The position numbers and the translations under genes are program-made. The notes below the pieces were generated by a model. The model was not told the origin of the DNA. It did no database searches and saw only the letters and a list, made by a program, of their open reading frames with translations. A stretch of DNA of 64,000 bases, from NCBI GenBank assembly GCA_029203185.1, contig CP119310.1:2920001-2984000 (forward strand), in the 5' to 3' direction. Positions 40,544-49,535 of the stretch are shown here, one piece after another. The stretch comes from Candidatus Chryseobacterium colombiense (GTDB lineage: Bacteria > Bacteroidota > Bacteroidia > Flavobacteriales > Weeksellaceae). The first letter of the stretch is position 1, and every line of letters starts with the position of its first letter.

Positions 40544-42697
40544 TTATTCAACTATCTTAAAGTCCAACTGCTTCTGAATTAAGTTTGCTTTCACTACTTT
40601 GATCTGAACATTGTCTCCCAACTGATATTTTTTTCCATGTTTCATTCCGTAAACTGCATGTGTTTTTGCATCATACATATAAGAATCATCCACTAAATCT
40701 CTTAGTTTGATTAAACCTTCTGCACCGTTTTCAGGAATTTCTACCCAGAAACCGAATTCCGCAACGCCAGAAATCACTCCATTAAAGGTTTCTCCTAAGT
40801 GTTTTTCCATGAATTTCACCTGCATGAATTTGATGGAATCTCTTTCTGCATCCGCTGCCAATCTTTCCATAGAACTGCAGTGTTTAGCTTTTTCTTCAAG
40901 ATCAGCTTTGTTTGGAGATTTTCCGCCATCCAAATAATGTTGAAGCAATCTATGGGCAATCAAATCAGGATAACGACGGATAGGAGAGGTGAAGTGGGTA
41001 TAATAATCAAAACCAAGCCCGTAGTGACCGATGGGTTCCGTAGAATACACCGCTTTACTCATGCTTCGCATGGCCAGTGTTTCAATCATATTTTCTTCTC
41101 CTTTTCCTTTTACATCATGCAATAATTTATTCAAAGATTCAGCAACTTTTCTCGTATTTGCCAAATCCATTTTATATCCGAAAGTAGAAACAAAATCTCT
41201 AAGAGATTCCAGTTTTGCAGGATCCGGATCATCGTGAACTCTGTAAATAAATGTATTTTGAGTAATATCACCTTTTTTGTTTAAAGAAATAAATTCTGAC
41301 ACTTTTTTATTGGCCAATAACATAAATTCTTCAATCAGGTGGTTTGAATCTTTACTTATTTTAAAATAAACTCCAACTGGTTCATTGTTTTCATCCAGAT
41401 TGAATCGGACTTCACTTCTGTCAAAAGTAATGGCTCCTTTTCTGATACGTTCTGCACGCATGATTTTTGCCAATCGGTCCAGAACATTGATTTCTTCCTG
41501 CAGATCTCCCTGTTTTGTTTCAATCCTTTCCTGCGCTTCTTCATACGTAAATCTTCTGTCGGAATGAATCACCGTTCTTCCAAACCATTGTTTTTTGATT
41601 TCTGCATGATCATTCAATTCAAAAACCGCAGAGAAAGTAAATTTGTCTTCATGCGGACGAAGCGAACAAACATCATTACTCAATACTTCAGGAAGCATGG
41701 GTACAACTCTGTCTACCAAATATACCGAAGTGGCTCTCTGATACGCTTCATCATCCAGAATCGTTCCCGGAATTACGTAATGCGAAACATCTGCAATATG
41801 AACTCCGATTTCCCAATTTCCGTTTTCTAATTTCCTGATCGATAAAGCATCATCAAAATCTTTGGCATCTTTCGGGTCGATCGTGAACGTACAAATTCCA
41901 CGCATATCCCAGCGTTTGGCAACCTCTTCATCATTGATGCTTCGGTCAATTTTATCAGCATCTCTTTCTACTTCTTCAGGGAAGCTGTAAGGCAAACCAT
42001 ATTCAGCAAGAATTGAGTGGATCTCGGTTTCATGTTCTCCAGGAGCTCCCAAAACCTTGATAATTTCACCTTCCGGATTTTTATCTCCCGGCTTCCATTC
42101 TGTCATCTTTACGATTACTTTATCGCCGTCTTCAGCACCTCCGAATTTTCCTTTCGGTATAAAAATATCTGTATTAATTGTTTTTTTATCGCAAACCACA
42201 AACCCGAAATCCTTGTGGGGAACTACTTGCAAAGTTCCTACAAATTCAGTTCTTGTTCTTTCCAACACTTCCAGGACAGATCCCTCAAGCTTTTTACCTT
42301 TGTACGTGTAAGTAACAATTAAAACTTTATCACCCTGTAATGCATCTTTCACATTTTTGGAGTGGATAAAAATATCATCATCCAGGCCTTCAACACTGAC
42401 GTATGCATTTCCGGACTGATTGAAATCAATAATTCCGGTTAAAGTTCCTTTTATATTAAGGTTGATGATATATTTTCCTTTTTCAGTTTCTTTAATTCTT
42501 TCCGAAGCCTGAAGTTTGTGTAAAGCCTGAACCACAAGCTCTCTCTGTCTTGGGTTTTTATAATCTATTCCATCAGCAATCTGCTTGTAATTATAGATTT
42601 TTGTGGAATTTTCATTCATAAAACGCAGGATCAATCTTCCGATTTCCATAAGTTTATGATCGTTTTTCTGACTTATATATTTTCTTTTTTTTGCCAT
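40544..42697 (-). CDS. rnr: Ribonuclease R
   Basis: RNase R is a 3'-to-5' exoribonuclease that degrades structured RNA. The 717-residue protein has an N-terminal winged-helix region, two cold-shock-like domains (GTLTGIIDFNQSGNAYV, VGTLQVVPHKDFGFVV), the RNB catalytic domain with FTIDPKDAKDFDDALSI (Asp cluster) and a C-terminal S1 domain (FNGVISGVAEFGFWVEI). It lies three bases after the stop of the gene at 42701-43654 and is likely co-transcribed with it. Confidence 0.96.
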   Translation of the reverse strand: MAKKRKYISQKNDHKLMEIGRLILRFMNENSTKIYNYKQIADGIDYKNPRQRELVVQALHKLQASERIKETEKGKYIINLNIKGTLTGIIDFNQSGNAYVSVEGLDDDIFIHSKNVKDALQGDKVLIVTYTYKGKKLEGSVLEVLERTRTEFVGTLQVVPHKDFGFVVCDKKTINTDIFIPKGKFGGAEDGDKVIVKMTEWKPGDKNPEGEIIKVLGAPGEHETEIHSILAEYGLPYSFPEEVERDADKIDRSINDEEVAKRWDMRGICTFTIDPKDAKDFDDALSIRKLENGNWEIGVHIADVSHYVIPGTILDDEAYQRATSVYLVDRVVPMLPEVLSNDVCSLRPHEDKFTFSAVFELNDHAEIKKQWFGRTVIHSDRRFTYEEAQERIETKQGDLQEEINVLDRLAKIMRAERIRKGAITFDRSEVRFNLDENNEPVGVYFKISKDSNHLIEEFMLLANKKVSEFISLNKKGDITQNTFIYRVHDDPDPAKLESLRDFVSTFGYKMDLANTRKVAESLNKLLHDVKGKGEENMIETLAMRSMSKAVYSTEPIGHYGLGFDYYTHFTSPIRRYPDLIAHRLLQHYLDGGKSPNKADLEEKAKHCSSMERLAADAERDSIKFMQVKFMEKHLGETFNGVISGVAEFGFWVEIPENGAEGLIKLRDLVDDSYMYDAKTHAVYGMKHGKKYQLGDNVQIKVVKANLIQKQLDFKIVE

Positions 42698-42700
42698 TTT

Positions 42701-43654
42701 TTAATTTAATTGTATAAAGATATTTCCTTTAGCTTTTAATCGGAAATATTTTTGTTCTAAATATGAATTCTCATTAATCCTAACTGTAATTTCATCTTCT
42801 TCATTAAAGAAAACATAGATATTAAAATTTCTGGAAGGATCAATTTCTTTAAGATTCAATTCTTTAAAATTATTTTTTGCGTTATAAAAAGTTATTCCAT
42901 CAATTTTTTTAGAATACACCTTTTTGAACGACTGAATTTTTTTATTTATCTCTGCATTTTCGCTATACGAATACACAATCTTAGAAGGAAACTTATTGAC
43001 GAATTTTCTAAAATTATTTTCATTCCAAAACATTTCAGAAGCTAAATTTACCTCCAGATTTAAAGGAGAATAATCTGTTCTATCCATTCCACAACCAGCC
43101 ATTTGTGAAAAACTTGCCACTTTTAAAGTTATTATTGTTGATTCAAATTCTTTTAAGTCAATCTTACTGAAAATAAAATCTGCTAGTTTTTCGTAATTAA
43201 TATTTTTTGTTCTTTTAAAAAATTCTTCCTTTACTTTTTGTAATTCCTGATCACTGTACCTTTTGTACTCAGGAATTTCCTTGCAACCATTAAACTTGGG
43301 AGAACCTGGAACTGTAGGACATGCATCATCTTTATCTAAAATTCCATCCCCATCTGTATCTGGCCAGGGACAACCGTTATTTTCCGAAGGTCCTGCAACA
43401 GTAGGACATGCATCATCTTTATCTATCAGACCATCTCCGTCTGAATCAGGCCATTTACAGCCATTATTTTCATAGCTCCTGCATCTTTCGGGCATTTGTC
43501 TAAATAAAACACTATCTGCATCTTCATCGGAAAGACAAATCTTTTTACTGAATTCTTTCCTACATTTTTTGAAAGACATTTGGTCGGTAATTTCTTGTGC
43601 ATTCGTACTGAAAAGGATAAAGAATAAAAAGAAGGTATAGTAGATTTTCATCAC
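42701..43654 (-). CDS. Secreted protein with thrombospondin type-3 repeats
   Basis: This 317-residue protein has a signal peptide (MMKIYYTFFLFFILFSTNAQ). Residues about 65-120 form two calcium-binding thrombospondin type-3 repeats, WPDSDGDGLIDKDDACPTV and WPDTDGDGILDKDDACPTV, each with paired Cys. The C-terminal half is unrecognised, with LADFIFSKIDLKEFES and MDRTDYSPLNLEVNLA. Such repeats often join OmpA-like domains, but none follows here. It is placed directly before rnr. The second Met at 43651 may be the true start. Confidence 0.8.
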   Translation of the reverse strand: MMKIYYTFFLFFILFSTNAQEITDQMSFKKCRKEFSKKICLSDEDADSVLFRQMPERCRSYENNGCKWPDSDGDGLIDKDDACPTVAGPSENNGCPWPDTDGDGILDKDDACPTVPGSPKFNGCKEIPEYKRYSDQELQKVKEEFFKRTKNINYEKLADFIFSKIDLKEFESTIITLKVASFSQMAGCGMDRTDYSPLNLEVNLASEMFWNENNFRKFVNKFPSKIVYSYSENAEINKKIQSFKKVYSKKIDGITFYNAKNNFKELNLKEIDPSRNFNIYVFFNEEDEITVRINENSYLEQKYFRLKAKGNIFIQLN

Positions 43655-43703
43655 GCAGTTTTAAAATTTGTTTTCATCATTGGTAGGTATTTCCTTCTAT
43701 TTT

Positions 43704-43847
43704 TTATTGTGATATTCTGTTATTCTTACGAACTTCATCGCAATTTGTATCTTCATAATTATTTCTTTTCAGGCTGTCTTTAGCAGTTTGTGCTTTAAAA
43801 GCCAAAAAAGAAAAAAATAAAAATAGCTTAATAATAGTTTTTATCAT
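43704..43847 (-). CDS. Small secreted peptide, 47 residues
   Basis: An ATG at 43847 opens a frame of 47 residues starting MIKTIIKLFLFFSFLAFKAQ, a clear signal peptide. It is followed by TAKDSLKRNNYEDTNCDEVR and a short tail. One Cys is present in the mature part. It may be a true small secreted peptide or a truncated remnant of a longer secreted protein; the gap beyond it shows no matching continuation. A TATCTTTG promoter element lies about 290 bp upstream. Confidence 0.5.
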   Translation of the reverse strand: MIKTIIKLFLFFSFLAFKAQTAKDSLKRNNYEDTNCDEVRKNNRISQ

Positions 43848-44159
43848 TTTAAATTTTCCAATTCTTCTAAAAGTTTATATACAAAAGAAAGTGATAATCC
43901 TGTTACTTTTTGCTCTGTTTCCTAAAGTTAGAATTTTGTTATCAACTTCATTGCATAATACCTCATTAAACTTTATTCATGGAAACATTAGCTATTTTTT
44001 TCCACCACAATGGAAGCTTGACTTGTATAAAATTACTACAAATATGGAGAAGAGAGGAGAAAACCTTCTATTAAATATTTTTTAATACTTAAAAAGGATT
44101 CTGTAGGAAATAATAGACTGGTAAATTCTATTGGACACTGCAAAGATATAAATAAAAAA
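43848..44159. other. AT-rich gap with one promoter-like element
   Basis: No gene is convincing here; a 64-residue plus-strand frame at 43891-44085 lacks family features and looks like noise. CAAAGATA at 44141-44148 gives TATCTTTG on the minus strand, pointing towards the small peptide gene. Confidence 0.4.
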
Positions 44160-44198
44160 ATAAATAAGGCTTGTAATATGATTTACAAGCCTTTATTG
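44160..44198 (-). terminator. Terminator after rpiB
   Basis: AAGGCTTGTAA and TTACAAGCCTT arms with a 6-base loop lie just past the rpiB stop, with a T-rich run following on the minus strand. Confidence 0.85.
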
Positions 44199-44200
44199 TT

Positions 44201-44635
44201 TTAGCAAACTGCAATTTTATCAACTCTGGTTTGGTGTCTTCCCCCTTCAAAACCTGTAGAAAGAAATCTGTTTACAATTTCTATCGCTAATTCTTTTGAA
44301 ATAAATCTTGCCGGAATAGAAATCATATTAGCATCGTTATGCTGTCTCGCCAGCTCCGCAATTTCCGGCATCCAGCAAAGTGCGCAACGGATTTTCTGAT
44401 GTTTGTTAGCAGTGATTTGAACTCCATTTCCGCTTCCGCAAAGTAAGATTCCAAGTTCGTTTTCTCCGTTTTCCACTGAAGTGGCCGCAGGATGTACAAA
44501 ATCTGGATAGTCAACACTGTCTGTAGAATAAGTTCCGAAATCCTGAACTTCGAAGTTTTCTTCCAGATGCTTGATAAGGATCTGCTTGTATTCAAAACCT
44601 GCATGATCTGCTGCAATAGCAATTTTTCTTTTCAT
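44201..44635 (-). CDS. rpiB: Ribose 5-phosphate isomerase B
   Basis: RpiB interconverts ribose 5-phosphate and ribulose 5-phosphate in the pentose phosphate pathway. The 144-residue protein begins MKRKIAIAADHAGFEYK with the Asp-His pair, and has LLCGSGNGVQITANK with the catalytic Cys. RQHNDANMISIPARF is the usual anion-binding block. It lies eight bases after the DUF4139 gene. Confidence 0.95.
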   Translation of the reverse strand: MKRKIAIAADHAGFEYKQILIKHLEENFEVQDFGTYSTDSVDYPDFVHPAATSVENGENELGILLCGSGNGVQITANKHQKIRCALCWMPEIAELARQHNDANMISIPARFISKELAIEIVNRFLSTGFEGGRHQTRVDKIAVC

Positions 44636-44643
44636 TTTTACTT

Positions 44644-46218
44644 TTATTTTATATCTACCGTAATTAAATCTTTTGGCAAAGTTACGTTAAATCCAAATTT
44701 AATCTTCTTAGTTTCATTAGGTTTTATATTAAAATTCCAAATAAGTGAACCCTGCTCTTTATTATAATTTGCATTATCAGGGTTTATCATTTCTATTTTT
44801 ACATTTTCAGCCGTAGAAAGTGGAATCTGATCTTTCAATTCAAGATTTATGGTAGTATCTTTATTATTTTTAACCGTAATTTCATAAGAATAGCTTTCAA
44901 ATTTTTCCTTTTCACCTAAATCTTTAGTTTGTTTATTGATCAATTCTCTTTTTGTAAGAATATTAGAATCACTTCCAAGGCTGACCAACATCTCATTAGT
45001 AAGCTGATTGGTATCGATATTTATTGTACCAATCAACATATCCTCCATAAAAACGTCTGCATTTCCCGGAAGAAAATTATATTTTGAATAATCTTTGATA
45101 TATGCCAAAAGGAATGTTTTGTTTTCCAGCTTCGGAGTCGTAAAATATTTATATCCTGTCGTTACATCAAATTCATTAATATCTTCCGTAACTTCAATAT
45201 CTGTAGGAATAACGGTATCTTTATCTAAACTAATCTCGGTTTTCATAGTTTTCTGGGAAATTTTTGACTTACCGATAACTGCAACTTCCTGTATGGCATA
45301 TGCTCTTTCATTGCTGGAACTTTTTTCTCTTTGAAATGCCTGATTGGAAACATAATAATCTTTTTCTGTTCTTAAAAACCAACGGTCAAGCTCATAAGGC
45401 TTATCTTCAGAACTGAAGCTTCCGTTGATCAGTTTTATAGGCACATTTTTAAGCTCAAGACCAGTATTCTGCTGTATTTTTGCTTTATATAAAATTTTTA
45501 GCGGCGACTGGATTCCATTTGATTTAATTACATAATAAGGACGCCAGTTTGCACCCTGAATATTCTGATTAACTTCAAAATTTACATGTTGCTTTTTATC
45601 ACTTGTTACCTGCAAAACAAGAATATTAGAAAGCCCTGAATTTCTTGAAGAAACGTTTCTTTTGTTTTCTAAAGCAGAGATTTTACTTTGAGTTGCATTA
45701 AGCTTCGCATTTAAAGAAGTTTCTTCAGTATAAAATTCTTTAAGCGTTTTCTGATTAAACTCTATCATTTTTACTATATCAGCAGAAGTAGGACTTTGCA
45801 GTCCTTGATTTTTCTGAACAATTCCTATTGAGTTTCTAATTAAGGACAAGTCCTGTTCAATCTTTTTATAGGATTTTCTGTAGAGTTCAATACTATCATT
45901 TATAGCATCTGTATCATAGTTTTTCCCAATTTTATCTGAATATTGAAAAGCATTATCGTTATAAGATTCATATCGGATGAGTGTAATTTTCTTATCCGGT
46001 TTAAAAGAAGAAATGTCTATTCCTGAGTTTCTTCCAAACTCTTTAATAATGATATAATTTTTCCCCGGAAGGACGTCTGCAGAAAAAGATTGCTTCACCA
46101 TTCCGCCACTGTAATAGATTTTTGCCTCTTTTATTTTCGAGGTCGTTACTGTATAATTTTCCTGCCCAAAACACATGAAAACAGTTAAAAAAAGAACTAA
46201 TACATTGATTTTCATCAT
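44644..46218 (-). CDS. DUF4139 (mucoidy inhibitor A-like) secreted protein
   Basis: This 524-residue protein has a signal peptide ending in CFGQ. A long coiled coil spans about residues 105-195 (ELYRKSYKKIEQDLSLIRN, TSLNAKLNATQSKISALENKR). The C-terminal DUF4139 domain has WRPYYVIKSNGIQSPLKILYKAKIQQNTGL and ends in a WNFNIKPNETKKIKFGFNV strand block. Such proteins are widespread and uncharacterised; the name comes from Rhizobium MuiA. It is likely co-transcribed with rpiB. Confidence 0.85.
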   Translation of the reverse strand: MMKINVLVLFLTVFMCFGQENYTVTTSKIKEAKIYYSGGMVKQSFSADVLPGKNYIIIKEFGRNSGIDISSFKPDKKITLIRYESYNDNAFQYSDKIGKNYDTDAINDSIELYRKSYKKIEQDLSLIRNSIGIVQKNQGLQSPTSADIVKMIEFNQKTLKEFYTEETSLNAKLNATQSKISALENKRNVSSRNSGLSNILVLQVTSDKKQHVNFEVNQNIQGANWRPYYVIKSNGIQSPLKILYKAKIQQNTGLELKNVPIKLINGSFSSEDKPYELDRWFLRTEKDYYVSNQAFQREKSSSNERAYAIQEVAVIGKSKISQKTMKTEISLDKDTVIPTDIEVTEDINEFDVTTGYKYFTTPKLENKTFLLAYIKDYSKYNFLPGNADVFMEDMLIGTINIDTNQLTNEMLVSLGSDSNILTKRELINKQTKDLGEKEKFESYSYEITVKNNKDTTINLELKDQIPLSTAENVKIEMINPDNANYNKEQGSLIWNFNIKPNETKKIKFGFNVTLPKDLITVDIK

Positions 46219-46727
46219 ATTGTTGTTTTATTGTTTTAAATTCAAAACTTATTCACGATTTGTTAGTTAAATTCTCATTAACTGTTAAGAGCATTGTGAA
46301 TAACTGTGGATAACTTCGTTAAAAATAATATTTTTTTTGTTCTGGAAAATTTGTAATGAAATTTCCACCAAAAATTTTGACTCTAAATTTTCAAAAACTT
46401 TTTTTCAAGTAATCTTTAGTTTTTCCATAAATCGGTTATTAATAAAGAGAATTGGGGAAAAGTTACTAATAATTGTTAGTAACGAAGTGAAAAATCACAT
46501 TTCCAGGAAATTATAATGTAAATAAAATGTGAATTGAATAAAAATTTAATGTTATCAAGTTTTAGCTAAAAAGTTATCCCCTAAACTCACATCACTCAAC
46601 AACAATAGCGTATTCTTTTTTTTAAAAGAAAAAAAATTGTTGATTAATAAGTGTTGGGTTTGCGGGAAACTTTTCTGAAAACTTTTTTCTGCTTGCGACT
46701 AATCAAGAATTTTAAAATCTTACATTT
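46219..46727. other. AT-rich gap, candidate origin region
   Basis: No gene is seen in about 500 bp. It holds two perfect DnaA boxes and one near-match at 46249-46313, very AT-rich stretches after them (AAAAATAATATTTTTTTTG), an inverted repeat GTTACTAA/TTAGTAAC at 46462-46483, and the TACATTTG promoter-like element at 46721-46728 that overlaps the small GTG-start frame. Confidence 0.45.
46249..46313. other. DnaA-box cluster
   Basis: TGTGAATAA (46295-46303) and TGTGGATAA (46305-46313) are perfect DnaA boxes on the minus strand, offset by ten bases. TTATTCACG at 46249-46257 is an 8/9 match in the opposite orientation. A looser match, TTATCCCCT, lies at 46575-46583. Confidence 0.55.
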
Positions 46728-46838
46728 GTGAAAAGAAAATTCAACGTTATTTATGAAATCGGCTCTATAGAATTTCCCGAACGGGAGAAGCTCTGGAATG
46801 CAGGTATCATGACCATAGAAAATAAACAGTATATATGA
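46728..46838 (+). CDS. Small GTG-start ORF coupled to pgk, 36 residues
   Basis: A GTG at 46728 opens 36 codons (MKRKFNVIYEIGSIEFPERE...) that end at a TGA overlapping the pgk ATG by four bases. The sequence has protein-like codon use and a good mix of hydrophobic and charged residues. It could be a coupled leader or the remnant of a longer gene. Against it, the TACATTTG promoter-like element overlaps the GTG, so the frame would start upstream of that promoter's transcript. No family is recognised. Confidence 0.35.
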   Translation: MKRKFNVIYEIGSIEFPEREKLWNAGIMTIENKQYI

Positions 46839-48025
46839 AAACAATCAATGATTTCAATTTTAATGGTAAAAAAGCTCTTGTAAGAGTAGATTTTAATGTT
46901 CCTCAGGATGATCAGTTGAAAGTAACAGATAATACGAGAATAGTAGCTGTAAAACCAACAGTTGATAAAATTCTTAAAGACGGAGGATCTGTAATTTTAA
47001 TGGCTCACTTGGGAAGACCAAAAGGAGAAGTAAAGGATGAGTTTTCATTGAGACATATTGTAGATGAAGTATCTGATGTTCTAGGACAGGAAGTTAAGTT
47101 TGTAGATGAATGCATAGGAGAGAAGGCTGAAAAAGCTTCTGCCGATCTTAAACCGGGTCAAATCTTATTATTAGAGAACCTGCGTTTTCATAATGAAGAG
47201 GAAAAAGGTGATGAAGCATTTGCAGAAAAACTTTCCAAATTAGCAGATGCTTATGTAAATGATGCATTCGGAACCGCTCACAGAGCTCATGCTTCAACTG
47301 CTGTAATCGCTAAATTTTTTCCTTCAACTAAATTTTTCGGTTTATTGATGGCTAAAGAGCTTCAGGCAATCGATAAAGTATTAAAAAGTGGTGAACGTCC
47401 TGTAACTGCGATACTTGGAGGATCTAAAGTTTCTACTAAAATTACAATTATAGAGAATATTTTACCTGCAGTGGATAATTTAATTATCGGTGGAGGTATG
47501 GCATTTACTTTCATCAAAGCTCTTGGAGGTAAAATTGGTACTTCTCTGGTTGAAGAGGATAAATTACCTTTGGCTCTTGAAATTTTAGGAAAAGCTAAAG
47601 AACATAATGTAAAAGTATATCTTCCTTCAGATACCATTATTGCTGAGAGTTTTAGTAACGATGCAGAAAGAAAAGAAGTAGATATCTATGCTATTCCTGA
47701 AGGATGGATGGGATTGGATGCTGGTCCAAAATCAAGAGACCATTTCAATGATGTATTATTGAATTCAAGAACAATTCTTTGGAATGGACCAATTGGAGTT
47801 TTTGAAATGTCAAACTTTGCAGCAGGAACCGTTGCTCTGGGTGATAGCATTGCTGAATCTACGAGACAGGGAGCTTTCTCTTTAGTAGGTGGAGGAGATA
47901 GTGTTGCTTTCGTAAAGCAATTCGGTTATGGTGAAAAAGTAAGCTATGTTTCTACCGGAGGTGGAGCAATGTTAGAGAGTTTAGAAGGTTTAGAGCTTCC
48001 TGGAGTTGCCGCCATAAATAACTAA
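46835..48025 (+). CDS. pgk: Phosphoglycerate kinase
   Basis: Pgk transfers phosphate from 1,3-bisphosphoglycerate to ADP in glycolysis. The 396-residue protein has the substrate-binding N-domain blocks ALVRVDFNVPQDD, LMAHLGRPKG and LENLRFHNEEEKGD. The nucleotide-binding C-domain blocks are AILGGSKVSTKI, NGPIGVFEMSNF and the C-terminal SLVGGGDSVAFVKQFG and STGGGAMLESLEG. Length is normal. A strong terminator follows. Confidence 0.97.
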   Translation: MKTINDFNFNGKKALVRVDFNVPQDDQLKVTDNTRIVAVKPTVDKILKDGGSVILMAHLGRPKGEVKDEFSLRHIVDEVSDVLGQEVKFVDECIGEKAEKASADLKPGQILLLENLRFHNEEEKGDEAFAEKLSKLADAYVNDAFGTAHRAHASTAVIAKFFPSTKFFGLLMAKELQAIDKVLKSGERPVTAILGGSKVSTKITIIENILPAVDNLIIGGGMAFTFIKALGGKIGTSLVEEDKLPLALEILGKAKEHNVKVYLPSDTIIAESFSNDAERKEVDIYAIPEGWMGLDAGPKSRDHFNDVLLNSRTILWNGPIGVFEMSNFAAGTVALGDSIAESTRQGAFSLVGGGDSVAFVKQFGYGEKVSYVSTGGGAMLESLEGLELPGVAAINN

Positions 48026-48044
48026 ACTTTTTAAAAAGATATTG

Positions 48045-48078
48045 AAAGTCTGCTGTTCTATAGCAGACTTTTTCTTTT
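48045..48078 (+). terminator. Terminator after pgk
   Basis: AAAGTCTGCT and AGCAGACTTT arms around a 7-base loop, followed by TTTTTCTTTTT. Confidence 0.9.
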
Positions 48079-48511
48079 TATAAATTTCTGTGGTATTTTT
48101 ACTTTTTACTTTTTGCTGTTTTTTTGTTATTATAAAGATTTTTTTGAAAACTTTTATGCTTTCTCTTTCTGTTGTACTGTATTGTTTTAACTTAAATAAA
48201 TATAGGCGATTCTCAGAGTGTTAATTTGACTTATGACAATATCAGATTACATTAAGTTATCTATAAAAGTAAAATATTGAAATTATTAGAGTCATTTTCT
48301 ATCTGTTCTACTGAACAATTATCAACTGAAAAAAATCTATTCGATTCTCAGGCTCTTAATTATAAAAATAAAATATTTTGTGTTCCTATTATTTAGAGTG
48401 CTTACTAACATTTTATTCATATTTTAAAAATTAATATTAAGTTTTCGCATTTTATATATTTTTTTTTAAAATCTTAATTTGAAATAGGAGAGGAGGGAAG
48501 TTTAATAAAAT
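48079..48511. other. AT-rich gap with a 20-bp direct repeat
   Basis: No gene is visible. CGATTCTCAGAGTGTTAATT (48207-48226) and CGATTCTCAGGCTCTTAATT (48342-48361) are direct repeats with 17 of 20 matches, 135 bp apart. The rest is featureless and AT-rich. Confidence 0.5.
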
Positions 48512-48541
48512 AAAAAAACTCAGAAATTTTTCTGAGTTTTT
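48512..48541 (-). terminator. Terminator after the methyltransferase gene
   Basis: AAAAACTCAGA and TCTGAGTTTTT arms lie about 60 bp beyond the methyltransferase stop at 48601; A and T runs allow action in both directions. Confidence 0.75.
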
Positions 48542-48600
48542 ACTTTTTATACTAAAAATGCGAAAAAATGGCCTTTAGAAATAGGTCAAAAATCGATTTT

Positions 48601-49422
48601 CTATTTTTTTTCGATAATGTAGATCAAACTTGAATATTCGTTCGAAAAAAGGGCTTTTACGTTAGAAATTGTTCCGTAGATCGTTGCTTTTATCCAAAAA
48701 AGAGGAGATTTTTTATATTTTTCGCTTAACATCGAGATATAATAAGAATCAAGAACTAATGGTTTTATTTTTCTCATTTTCCAGCTTGGTTTCTTGGCAA
48801 TAAGATTTTCCATTCCTTTTTTTGAGAAATGATACACATGTCTTGGTACATCATAAGCTGCCCAATATTCTTTATAATGTTGCGCATCATAAGAAGTAGG
48901 GTTGGGAACTGCAATAATTAAAAGTCCTTTTTCTTTTAATTTGTTATTGAAAATTTCAAGCATCTCATCCTGATTTTCCACGTGTTCGAATACATGCCAA
49001 AGAGTAATGGCATCCAGACTCTGATCCTCAATGGTATTAATATTATCTAAAATTGTTGCTTTTGAAATCTTATTTTTAGCAGCTTTTCTAGCATCAGCAT
49101 CAGGCTCAAAACCGAAAGTTTCAAAATCATTTTCAATAAATTTTACAAATTCTCCGGCTCCGCATCCGTAATCCAATACTCTTGAACCTTTTTTAATTCT
49201 GTCTAAAAGTATTGTTTTTTTATACTGTAAATTGAATGACTGTAAAAATTTATAAAGCTTTTCTTTTAAACTTCCTGAATCCTGATGATGGGAAATATAA
49301 TCTTCACTTTCATAATATTTGGAAATATTGGATGGAATAGGGGAGGTTTTAAAAACTCCTTTTGTTTCCGTTTCTTTAATTTCGAATATTTCCTGTGAAA
49401 GAAAATGATCTTTTATTTTCAT
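48601..49422 (-). CDS. Class I SAM-dependent methyltransferase
   Basis: This protein of about 273 residues has a Rossmann methyltransferase core: VLDYGCGAGEFVKFI (motif I), ETFGFEPDADARKAA (motif II), and ITLWHVFEHVENQDEML with the substrate-side His/Glu. VPNPTSYDAQHYKEYWAAYDVPRHVYHFS follows, as in Methyltransf_23 enzymes that act on small molecules or cell-surface intermediates. I chose the ATG at 49422 (MKIKDHFLSQE); the in-frame start at 49479 adds a hydrophobic stretch unlike the family. Target is unknown. Confidence 0.85.
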   Translation of the reverse strand: MKIKDHFLSQEIFEIKETETKGVFKTSPIPSNISKYYESEDYISHHQDSGSLKEKLYKFLQSFNLQYKKTILLDRIKKGSRVLDYGCGAGEFVKFIENDFETFGFEPDADARKAAKNKISKATILDNINTIEDQSLDAITLWHVFEHVENQDEMLEIFNNKLKEKGLLIIAVPNPTSYDAQHYKEYWAAYDVPRHVYHFSKKGMENLIAKKPSWKMRKIKPLVLDSYYISMLSEKYKKSPLFWIKATIYGTISNVKALFSNEYSSLIYIIEKK

Positions 49423-49510
49423 TGAATTTGATTCTTTAACTATAAAAATTAAGATATTCAGAGTTAATAATAAGCTCATAAATACCTTAATTTTCGCTTT
49501 TATTTTATCT

Positions 49511-49528
49511 ATGTTTCACGTGAAACAT
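49511..49528. other. parS site 1 (downstream of mnmG)
   Basis: The 16-bp core TGTTTCACGTGAAACA at 49512-49527 is an exact match to the ParB-binding parS consensus and extends to a perfect 18-bp palindrome. It lies between mnmG and the methyltransferase gene. Confidence 0.85.
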
Positions 49529-49535
49529 TTTATAT

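Noticed and set aside
43891..44085. 64-residue plus-strand frame in the gap
   Set aside because: No family features, signal peptide or ribosome-binding context; it looks like a chance frame in AT-rich DNA.
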